Assembly: GCF_001580015.1 (NCBI RefSeq)
Contig: NZ_LSZQ01000049.1
Coordinates: 1-55,577 of the forward strand
Length of the DNA stretch: 55,577 nt
From: Cephaloticoccus primus
GTDB lineage: Bacteria; Verrucomicrobiota; Verrucomicrobiia; Opitutales; Opitutaceae
Direction: 5' to 3'
In this document: positions 18,025 through 25,098 of the stretch, piece by piece
How positions within the stretch are numbered: position 1 is the stretch's first letter
How the letters are laid out: every line of letters begins with the position of its first letter
Translations under genes and position numbers: made by a program
The notes under the pieces: model-generated
Databases searched by the model: none
What the model saw: only the letters and a program-made list of their open reading frames with translations
What the model was told of the DNA's origin: nothing

Positions 18025-18377
18025 CCACTACGCGTGAGGCGGTGGCGGGGCGCCACGGGCCATTGAATTTGGGAATCGGCTCCGTCGCTACGCGACGAAG
18101 TACGATTCCCAAATTTAACGGGACTTCCCCCAGTCGCGTTGCGACTGGGAAGAAACTCAAAACGCGGATGGAGCGTGTACCCATTTGGGCGGATTTTTTG
18201 GGTTAACCGGTAAACGCAGTCCTAGCTCGGCCCAACGAGGCCGCGCCCATAAAATCGGTCAACGACCGCGACTAATGGCCGGGACCTTTCTACTGTGCGG
18301 CCTGCTCGCCGGGCGGCACGCCCGACAGCAGGCCGCACAGTAAATGGGTGCAGGCACCGCCTGCCGCCGCCCGCGCA
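18025..18377 (+). repeat. Multi-hairpin intergenic element, copy B
   Basis: Same order and orientation as copy A. The left end is CCACTACGCGTGAGGCGG, the right end CCGCCGCCCGCGCAGG. The long inner stem uses the alternative sequence AATTTGGGAATCG/CGATTCCCAAATT. The 9-bp stem reads CCCAGTCGC/GCGACTGGG, and the ACTGTGCGG...CCGCACAGT stem spans 18292-18341. The middle carries extra hairpins, GGCC-CAACGA-GGCC and CGGTC-AAC-GACCG, followed by ACTAATGG, which closely resemble modules inside purL. It lies upstream of rmuC. Confidence 0.85.
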
Positions 18378-18469
18378 GGGCAACTCTCCCGCGCGAGCGT
18401 GAATGGAAAATACCACGGGCATTCGAAAACAGTCGAAGCCTGCGAGCTGCCCGCTCACACACTAAGCGC

Positions 18470-19816
18470 GTGAAACTCCTGCTCATAGCCCTCGCCGTCG
18501 CCACGCTCGCTGCTGCTCGTGCCTGGGCACTCGCCCGCCAGAGAAACAACATCCTCGCGGATCAACTCGCCCAGCGAAACAGCGACAACCAGCGGCTCAG
18601 CAGCGCACTCAGCGCGGCCGAACAAGCCCGCAACTCGCTCAGCGAGCAACTCACCGCTGCGCAAATCGCGCTCGCCGCACAGCAAGCCACCGCCGAAGCC
18701 GAGCGGCGCGCTGCCGAGGAAAAACTCGCCGACCGCGAAGCCACCGCGAAGCAGTACCTCGAAGACATCGCCGCGTTGCGCGCCACGATGAAAACCGAGT
18801 TCGAGGCCGCCGCCGCCAAGATTTTTAACGAAAAAGCCAAGACCTTTAGCACCCAAAACCAAAGCCAGCTCGCCAGCCTGCTCGACCCGCTGCGCGAGCG
18901 CCTCAAGGAGTTCCGCGAACGCGTTGACCATATTTACAAAACCGACAGCGACGAACGCAGCGCGCTCAAAACCCAGCTCGCCGAGCTCCGCGCGCTCAAC
19001 AGCACGATCGGCACCGAAGCCCAGGCGCTCACCTCCGCGCTAAAGGGCCAGTCGCAAGTCCGCGGCGCCTGGGGCGAGCTCGTCCTGGAGCGGCTGCTCG
19101 ACTCCGCCGGCCTCATCAAGGGGGAGAACTACCTCGTCCAGGAATCGCTCCTCACGGCTGATGGGCGGCGCCTGCGGCCCGACGTCATCCTGCGTCTCCC
19201 CGAAGGCCGCCACCTCGTCATCGACTCGAAAGTCTCGCTCGTCGCCTACGAACGCGCCGCCAACGCCAGCGACGAACCCAGCCGCGAGGCCGCCACGCGG
19301 GAACACGCGCGCGCCGTCCGCCAGCACATCGACGAGCTCAGCGCCAAAGCCTACGAGGACACCGGCAAACTCTTCACCCCCGACTACGTGCTCATGTTTA
19401 TCCCGCTGGAGCCCGCCTTCGCGCTCGCACTCCAAGCCGACTCGGGCCTCTACGACTACGCCTTTAACAAACGCGTCGTCCTGCTCACCGCCTCTTCGCT
19501 GCTCGTCACACTCAAGACAATCGCCGCGCTCTGGAACCAGGACCGCCAAAACAAAAACGTCCTCGCCATCACCGACCGCGCAGGCGCGCTGCACGACAAA
19601 TTCGCCGGTCTGCTCAAAGACCTGGAGGAAATCGGCGCGCGGCTCGCCGCCGCACAAAGCAGCTACGACAACGCCATGAACAAACTCCACAGTGGCCGCG
19701 GCAGCCTCTACTCCCAAGTCGCCACCCTCCAGAAACTCGGTGCCAAAACCAAGGCCCCGCTGCCCGCCGCACCTGAAAAATACTCACACGCAGAGCCCCT
19801 CCCCTCACTCTCCTAA
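18470..19816 (+). CDS. rmuC: DNA recombination protein RmuC
   Basis: 448 residues. The GTG at 18470 is chosen because it starts a membrane-anchor-like segment ('KLLLIALAVATLAAARAWAL'). The open frame upstream (18344-18469) is merely the end of repeat copy B and its flank. A long coiled coil (about residues 25-170, rich in Glu/Ala/Gln) is followed by the RmuC nuclease-like domain, with RGAWGELVLERLLD, 'RPDVILRLPEGRHLVIDSKV' (Asp and DSK of a PD-(D/E)XK-like core) and 'FTPDYVLMFIPLEPAF'. RmuC limits DNA inversions at short inverted repeats in E. coli, which is suggestive in a genome so rich in palindromes. That link is speculative. Confidence 0.93.
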   Translation: MKLLLIALAVATLAAARAWALARQRNNILADQLAQRNSDNQRLSSALSAAEQARNSLSEQLTAAQIALAAQQATAEAERRAAEEKLADREATAKQYLEDIAALRATMKTEFEAAAAKIFNEKAKTFSTQNQSQLASLLDPLRERLKEFRERVDHIYKTDSDERSALKTQLAELRALNSTIGTEAQALTSALKGQSQVRGAWGELVLERLLDSAGLIKGENYLVQESLLTADGRRLRPDVILRLPEGRHLVIDSKVSLVAYERAANASDEPSREAATREHARAVRQHIDELSAKAYEDTGKLFTPDYVLMFIPLEPAFALALQADSGLYDYAFNKRVVLLTASSLLVTLKTIAALWNQDRQNKNVLAITDRAGALHDKFAGLLKDLEEIGARLAAAQSSYDNAMNKLHSGRGSLYSQVATLQKLGAKTKAPLPAAPEKYSHAEPLPSLS

Positions 19817-19935
19817 GCACGCACATACTGCCCACCGACGAGGCGCCAACGAGGGCCTCGCACAAAAAACGAGTCGAAGACTCCGCTGCGCATGAGGGCG
19901 GGGGGCGCAGACCCATTTATTTTGTAGCGCACTCG
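19817..19935. repeat. Short hairpin-module cluster between rmuC and the PEP-CTERM gene
   Basis: Contains 'CAACGAGGGCCTCGC' and 'ACGAGTCGAAGACTCC', which recur in the flank of element copy C (21,830-21,870). It also has a partial element end (CCATTTATT) and the hairpin GGCGCAC/GTGCGCC read through the gene's last codons, seen again at about 40,242-40,261. This is a mosaic of fragments rather than a full element. Confidence 0.6.
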
Positions 19936-21051
19936 TTGGTGCGCCGCCCTTTCTGCCGCTTGCGCCACACCGCCAAACCCAGCCCAAGCCCACTGAGGAG
20001 TGCGCCGTAGGTAGCCGGTTCGGGGGCGGCTTCGATTGACCAATAGTCTTTATCGTAGTCTTTCAGGTAGACCTGATTTTTCGCCCAGCCGTCGATTGTG
20101 ATCTTCTTCATCGCATCCGCGAGGTGCTTGCTATTTTTCCGCACGAGCAAGAAGTCGCGCCCCTCCTCCCAACGCATAATACGCAGCGAAGCCCCATTAT
20201 TTATATTCAAATCATCCAGAATGAGAGTTCTCTTGTCGTTGATCGATTCTTCTAGATGCCCAAAACTGAATATCCCAACGCCCTTTTCGACTATTAACTC
20301 CCTGATTCTTTCGATTCTCTCACCCGGAGAAGTACTGAACATAAATGTCGCCCTATTACTCAAGACCACCTTTGAAGAGTCAGAAATTTGGTTACTGAAA
20401 AACATACTAACCGCAGACCTATTTGTGATATAGATATTTCCGGCTATGGCCGTAGCCCCGCTTTCCTTACGGAGGTAAAGTACATTATATGCGCCATCAA
20501 CAATAGTATCGCCCGTATAAGTATTAGAGCAATCCCCATCAAGGGCCACTATGCCTCGCTCTTGCCCCCTTTTCCCTGTGGGATGCTTCCCTGCGATGGT
20601 CAGGCCAACCTTGTGCCCCTTGTGATCCTGAATGACTGCAGAAAGTGAAAAAGCCAGGTTAATCGGCTTACCCTCCTCGGTAAATTCACCCGTGCCGTAG
20701 GTTCCCGAGTGAATCACTATTGCGGATTCATTGGAAGTTATCTGTCCATTACTTATATACGGACGTATATCGTTATATTTTACGTTAATCCCGCCACCCC
20801 CTACAGTCAAAGTCTTCCCTTGGAGGCGCAGTACTGAGTCATTCTCTTGATCCATCCATATCCCCCTGACTTCTCTATCCCAAGTCAGCCTTTCCGTTCC
20901 GACGATTTCGACGTTCGTGTCTTTCGTCCACTTCGACTCCTCAATACGAACTGCATTAATATCACTTATAATCGGGGGGGGGGGTAGATAATAGTAAATT
21001 CGTGTATAAGAATACTGAATATAAAATACCAAGAAGTCGGAAGAAACGCAT
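19917..21051 (-). CDS. PEP-CTERM surface protein with autotransporter-like strands; phase-variable C-tract, OFF as sequenced
   Basis: Exosortase-sorted surface protein of about 377 residues when in frame. The C-terminus has the PEP-CTERM signal, PEPATYGALLSGLGLGLAV followed by a basic tail. The body has an autotransporter-type strand (TYTGDTIVDGAYNVLYLRK) and the segment WEEGRDFLLVRK shared with its paralogue at 43.9 kb. The body frame alone has no plausible start or signal peptide. An ATG at 21051 begins a hydrophobic signal-like segment (MRFFRLLGILYSVFLYTN) that reads into an 11-base C tract (20974-20984) and stops four codons later (GAT TAT AAG TGA). With 10 or 13 C it would join the body in frame. 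The gene is A/T-rich versus its neighbours. Its last codons lie in a repeat hairpin. A homopolymer sequencing error cannot be excluded. Confidence 0.8.
20974..20984 (-). repeat. C11 homopolymer tract (candidate ON/OFF switch)
   Basis: Eleven C on the coding strand, directly after the signal-peptide-like segment of the PEP-CTERM gene. Frames before and after the tract disagree by one base. Confidence 0.85.
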
Positions 21052-21234
21052 AGTACGCTTACTTACTCCGCCTTCGGCTTTTTCGGTGAAACAAAAGCCA
21101 CTACGTACTATCCCGACCAAGCTACTTGAGCTCCCCCTGTATCATTGCGGCCCTTCAGACTGACTTGCTTGGCAACCGGCCACAGACCGTGCCCACTTGA
21201 CAGTCCAGACTAGCTGGGGCTGATTCGGCCCGCT

Positions 21235-21384
21235 ATGGATTCCGCCCCCATCAACATCCAGGCAGCGAAAGCGCAGTTTTCGCGCCTCATCGCCGAAGTT
21301 ACCGAGGGGAAGGAGATCGTACTGGCCAAGGCCGGAAAGCCCGTGGCCAAGCTCGTGCCCTACTCGCCGCCTCTCACGCCGTAG
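21235..21384 (+). CDS. Short Phd/YefM-family antitoxin, solitary
   Basis: A 49-residue protein. It matches the N-terminal DNA-binding part of Phd/YefM antitoxins, with 'INIQAAKAQFSRLIAEVTEG' then 'KEIVLAKAGKPVAKLVPY', the family's hallmark order. Full Phd proteins are usually 70-90 residues, the extra tail being the toxin-neutralising segment. Here the reading frame stops right after LVPYSPPLTP, and the next gene is not a PIN or Doc toxin. It is therefore either a remnant or a stand-alone regulator. A TTGACA sequence at 21197-21202 could be a -35 box, but the -10 is weak. Confidence 0.8.
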   Translation: MDSAPINIQAAKAQFSRLIAEVTEGKEIVLAKAGKPVAKLVPYSPPLTP

Positions 21385-21411
21385 CATTCCGATGAGGATA
21401 CTTCTATTACC

Positions 21412-21801
21412 GTGAATGAATTTGGCAGGCAACTCCAAGGCACTTGGGCGCTGGTGCGGGCAGAGCTCGGCGGCCAGCCCATGCCGCCCGAGGCGGCGGC
21501 GCGGGTGGAAATCCAGTTCGACGCGCAGGGCGGCTACTGCGTGCGCTTCGCCGGAGAAATCACCGACGCGGGCCGCTTCACGTTAACAGCGTGCGCAGAG
21601 GGTTGTGATAGTCCGCTGCAAATCGCGCTTTGGGGCGAGATCGGCACAAACACGCAGCGCAAGCTCCCGGGCATCGTCCAACTGCGCGGCGACCGGCTGC
21701 GGCTATGCCTCGCACTCGAAGGCGACGCCGCGCCGAGCGAATTTTCCAGCAAGGCGGGCACAGCCCACTACCTCGTGACTTACCGGCGTGGGACTCACTG
21801 A
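21412..21801 (+). CDS. TIGR03067-family protein
   Basis: 129 residues, cytoplasmic by appearance (no signal). It starts with GTG at 21412, since the nearby ATG at 21416 is out of frame. The family pattern is clear: 'LQGTWALVRAELGGQPMPPE' at the start, 'RKLPGIVQLRGDRLRLCLAL' in the middle and 'PSEFSSKAGTAHYLVTYRR' at the end. TIGR03067 is a small beta-rich family common in Planctomycetes and Verrucomicrobia with unknown function. It follows the mini antitoxin by 27 bases and may be co-transcribed with it, but no functional link is known. Confidence 0.85.
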   Translation: MNEFGRQLQGTWALVRAELGGQPMPPEAAARVEIQFDAQGGYCVRFAGEITDAGRFTLTACAEGCDSPLQIALWGEIGTNTQRKLPGIVQLRGDRLRLCLALEGDAAPSEFSSKAGTAHYLVTYRRGTH

Positions 21802-21863
21802 TCGCCCGCAGCGCATCGACAAGGCCCCAACGCGGGCCTCGCCCAAAAGACGAGTCGAAGACT

Positions 21864-22174
21864 CCACTGCGCGTGGGGCGGCAGGCGGTGCCTGCACCCA
21901 TTTACTGTGCGGTTTGCGTATCGCGCGTGCCGCGCGATACGCAAACCGCACAGTAAGAGCTTCCCGACCTGAGGTCGGGTCGAAAATGTAACCCGTCAAC
22001 TTTTTCGCCGCGCCCAAATGGGTAGCCGCTCCATCCGCATTTGATGTCTTTCTCCCAGTCGCAACGCGACTGGGGGGATGGCCCGTTAAATTTGCGATTT
22101 TGTTTGGGCGCAAAGCGCACGGGCAAAATCGCAAATTCAATGGAAGTGGCGCCACGCCACCGCCCCCCGCGGGG
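21864..22174 (-). repeat. Multi-hairpin intergenic element, copy C (inverted)
   Basis: Opposite orientation to A and B. It starts CCACTGCGCGTGGGGCGG. The long stem at 21904-21954 is a perfect 24-bp palindrome with a three-base loop (TGC). The CCCAGTCGC/GCGACTGGG stem and the AATTTGCGATTTTG stem follow, and the right end is a diverged CCGCCCCCCGCGGGG. The middle carries GACCTGAGGTC. It lies between the TIGR03067 gene and dxr, both rightward. Confidence 0.85.
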
Positions 22175-22258
22175 TCAAGGACCCTTCTTTTGGGCGAGCT
22201 GCTCGCTGGCGGCTCGTCAGGATCGGCCCTCTCTCCGCGCGTGGGGGCGTTGGTACTC

Positions 22259-23623
22259 ATGCAGAGTGCCCTTGCGTGGGGCGGGGCGGGGAGCCCAAGC
22301 TCGGCGTTTTTTACTCCCTTGGCCGCTCGCACCACTACTGCCCCTCTCCGCAAACGCATCGTCCTGCTCGGGGCGACGGGTTCGATTGGGGAAAGCGCGC
22401 TGCGTGTCATCGCGGCGCACTCCGACCGGCTGGAGCTCGTCGGCATCGCGGCGGCGCGCGGCTGGGAGGGCCTCGCGAAAATCGCCCAAGGGCACCGCAG
22501 CGTGCAGCACGTGGGCCTTTTTGACGAAGCGGCCTACGGCGCGGCGCGCGCGAGCGGGCGCTTCGCTGCGGGCACCCGTTTTTACGCGGGGCTCGGCGGA
22601 CTATGCGAGCTGGCACAGCTTGCGGAGGCGGACATGGTACTGGTCGCAATCGTCGGCACCACGGCGCTTGAGCCCACGCTGGCGGCCATCGCGGCGGGTA
22701 AGGCTATCGCACTCGCTTCCAAGGAAATCCTCGTCCTCGCCGGAAAGTTTGTGATGGCTGCCGCGCGTGAGCGCGGCGTCGCGCTGCTGCCCGTCGATAG
22801 CGAGCACAACGCGGTTTTCCAGTGCCTTGAGCGGCGCACGCCGCACGCTGCTGCGCCGAGCGAGGTCGCCGACAAACAGGCCGCAACGGCCACCCGAAAT
22901 GCAAGCCCCGCCGACATCACGCGAGCCAGCACTGCCCATTGTGCACCGCCCGGGCTGAAGCGGATCCTGCTCACGGCCAGCGGCGGGGCGTTTCGCGACT
23001 TGCCCGCCGAGCAGTTCGCACGCGTCACGCCTGCCGAGGCACTCCGGCACCCGAACTGGGCGATGGGCGCCAAGATCACAATCGACTCGGCCACGCTCGC
23101 CAACAAAGGGCTGGAGCTGATCGAGGCGCAGTGGCTCTTCGGGCTCGCGCCCGAGCAATGCCAAGCCGTCCTGCATCCGCAGAGCATCGTGCACTGCCTC
23201 GTCGAGTACGCCGATGGCTCGATCCTCGCCCAGCTCTGCCCGCCTTCGATGACGTTTCCGATCCAGCACGCGCTGCTGTACCCGGAGCGCGCGGGCGGCG
23301 TGGAGCCCACGCTCGGTTTTACCCAAAGGCTCGTGCTGGAGTTTGGCCCGATTGATACCGCGCGCTTCCCCATGCTGCGGCTGGCGCACGAAGTCATGCA
23401 CGCGGGCGGCACTGCGCCCGCCATCTACAACGCGGCCAACGAAATCGCCGTCGCCGCCTTTCTCGACGGGCGGCTGCCTTTTCTTGCGATCCCCGAAGTG
23501 GTCGATAAGACCCTTCAACGCCTGCCACACGCGGAGCCGCTCACGCTCGCCGAAGTCCTCGACGCCGACGCACGCGCCCGCCAGCTCGCCACCGAGCTGC
23601 TCACCCCTTTCACACGCCTTTAA
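22259..23623 (+). CDS. dxr: 1-deoxy-D-xylulose 5-phosphate reductoisomerase
   Basis: Second enzyme of the MEP isoprenoid pathway, converting DXP to 2-C-methyl-erythritol 4-phosphate with NADPH. The ATG at 22259 is the likeliest start, leaving about 30 residues before the NADPH-binding KRIVLLGATGSIGESALRVI. A TTG nearer the domain is possible, and the frame upstream is repeat copy C. Other motifs are LASKEILVLAG, LLPVDSEHNAVFQCL (metal and substrate binding), LTASGGAFRDLP and 'MGAKITIDSATLANKGLELI'. Between VFQCL and LTASGG lies an Ala/Thr-rich stretch of about 45 residues, clearly longer than the usual loop. 26 bases separate it from rseP. Confidence 0.95.
   Translation: MQSALAWGGAGSPSSAFFTPLAARTTTAPLRKRIVLLGATGSIGESALRVIAAHSDRLELVGIAAARGWEGLAKIAQGHRSVQHVGLFDEAAYGAARASGRFAAGTRFYAGLGGLCELAQLAEADMVLVAIVGTTALEPTLAAIAAGKAIALASKEILVLAGKFVMAAARERGVALLPVDSEHNAVFQCLERRTPHAAAPSEVADKQAATATRNASPADITRASTAHCAPPGLKRILLTASGGAFRDLPAEQFARVTPAEALRHPNWAMGAKITIDSATLANKGLELIEAQWLFGLAPEQCQAVLHPQSIVHCLVEYADGSILAQLCPPSMTFPIQHALLYPERAGGVEPTLGFTQRLVLEFGPIDTARFPMLRLAHEVMHAGGTAPAIYNAANEIAVAAFLDGRLPFLAIPEVVDKTLQRLPHAEPLTLAEVLDADARARQLATELLTPFTRL
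22838..22957 (+). repeat. Extra in-frame stretch in dxr, possible palindromic-module relic
   Basis: Encodes the Ala/Thr-rich loop after VFQCLERR. It contains CAGGCCGC-AAC-GGCC, which resembles the AGGCCGCC/GGCGGCCT hairpin in purL near 45,695-45,712. Otherwise little is preserved, so the assignment is tentative. Confidence 0.3.
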
Positions 23624-23649
23624 TTTCCTAAAAACGCCACACTCTCTCC

Positions 23650-25098
23650 ATGCCTGCCGACCTCTTCCAAAGCCTGCTCTCCAACGCGTGGGCGGTCATC
23701 CTCGTCATCCTCTTCTTCGGTGGCTCGATCTTCGTGCACGAGCTCGGGCACTTCCTCGCGGCGCGCTGGTGCGGGCTGCACATCGAGCGGTTCTCGATCG
23801 GCTTTGGGCCGGCGATCTGGTCCTGGCGCGGGAAAGACGGGGTCGAGTACCGCATCTCCTGGCTGCCGCTGGGCGGCTACGTCGCGCTGCCGCAAATCGC
23901 CGCAATGGAGGCGATTGAGGGCAAGGGCGCGGGCGCGGTCGATTTTTCCAAACTGCCGCCCGCCTCGTACGGTGCGCGGATGCTGACGCTCGTCGCGGGC
24001 GCCGCGTTCAACATCCTCTTCGCGCTCGCGCTCGCCTGCATCATCTGGATCAAGGGCCAGCCGACGAGCAGCCCCGCCACCTCGACGACGATCGGCTACG
24101 TCGCGCCCACGCTCACGCTCGAAGACGGCCGCGAAGTGCCCTCGCCCGCCCGGGAAGCGGGCCTGCTCCCGGGCGACCGGATCGCCGCCATCGACGGGGA
24201 GCCCGTCAAGGACTGGGGCGACGTCGTCCAGGGCATCGTCACCGGCTCGGGCCGCACGGAGGCGGGCACGCCTGTGACCACGTTTACCATTGTGCGCGAG
24301 GGCACTGAGGCCGCGCAGGACATCACCGTCTACCCGCTGCTGGCCGGGCCCGACCAGTTTCGCCGCGTGGGGATCGACTCCGGCTACGAGCTGATCGTCC
24401 TCGAAGTCGCCCCCGGCAGTCTCGCCGAACAAGCCGGACTGGCCGTCGGCGACCACCTGCTCAGCATCGACGGGCAGCGCGTCCTCAATGTCGCCACCTA
24501 CGCCGAGCTCCTGAAGGCCGATCACACCGCGCCGCTGGCCATGCTCGTGCAGCGCGGCGAGTCCGTGGTCGCCCTCACGCTCCCGCCCCAGTTTAGCGAA
24601 GATCCGCCTCTCGGGCTCGCGCTGACGACCAACTTTGCCGTCGAGCACCCCACGCCCTTTGCGCAGCTCGCAGGCCACGCGCGGATGACTTGGCGCACGC
24701 TCTCCAGCCTGCTCAACCCGCAGTCCGACATCGGGCTCTCCAAGATGTCCGGCCCGGTCGGCATCGCGCGCGTCCTCCACAGCGCGGCGCAAGTCAGCTT
24801 CGTCGCCGTGCTCATGTTTACGATCCTGATCAACGTAAACCTCGCGATCTTTAACCTGCTGCCGATCCCCGTGCTCGACGGCGGGCAAATGCTCTTTGCC
24901 ACGATTGCGCGGCTGCGCCGCCGCGCGCTGCCCAGCAGCTTCGTCCTGGCGACGCAGAGCGCGTTCATGATCCTGCTCTTTGGGGCGATGCTCTACGTGA
25001 CCGTTTTTGGCGACATCCGCCGGCTCGCCCGCGACATCAGTGATAAACCCGCCGCGGCGAGCCAAAGCCCGGAACCCCCTTCTGAAGCCAGTGAGTAA
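23650..25098 (+). CDS. rseP: RseP-type site-2 metalloprotease
   Basis: Intramembrane zinc protease, 482 residues. The first membrane segment contains the HELGH zinc site (residues 30-34) with 'FSIGFGPAIWSW' after it. Two PDZ regions follow (about 120-210 and 225-300, the second with 'APGSLAEQAGLAVGDHLLSI'). The third zinc ligand motif NLLPIPVLDGGQ is near residue 410, before the last membrane segment. RseP cleaves anti-sigma factors and leftover signal peptides in other bacteria. It lies between dxr and ispG, a placement next to MEP/lipid genes often seen in bacteria. Its TAA overlaps the ispG start, indicating coupling. Confidence 0.95.
   Translation: MPADLFQSLLSNAWAVILVILFFGGSIFVHELGHFLAARWCGLHIERFSIGFGPAIWSWRGKDGVEYRISWLPLGGYVALPQIAAMEAIEGKGAGAVDFSKLPPASYGARMLTLVAGAAFNILFALALACIIWIKGQPTSSPATSTTIGYVAPTLTLEDGREVPSPAREAGLLPGDRIAAIDGEPVKDWGDVVQGIVTGSGRTEAGTPVTTFTIVREGTEAAQDITVYPLLAGPDQFRRVGIDSGYELIVLEVAPGSLAEQAGLAVGDHLLSIDGQRVLNVATYAELLKADHTAPLAMLVQRGESVVALTLPPQFSEDPPLGLALTTNFAVEHPTPFAQLAGHARMTWRTLSSLLNPQSDIGLSKMSGPVGIARVLHSAAQVSFVAVLMFTILINVNLAIFNLLPIPVLDGGQMLFATIARLRRRALPSSFVLATQSAFMILLFGAMLYVTVFGDIRRLARDISDKPAAASQSPEPPSEASE

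Noticed and set aside
18344-18469. N-terminal extension of RmuC upstream of 18470
   Set aside because: This sequence is the end of repeat copy B and its flank. The GTG at 18470 begins the normal membrane anchor.
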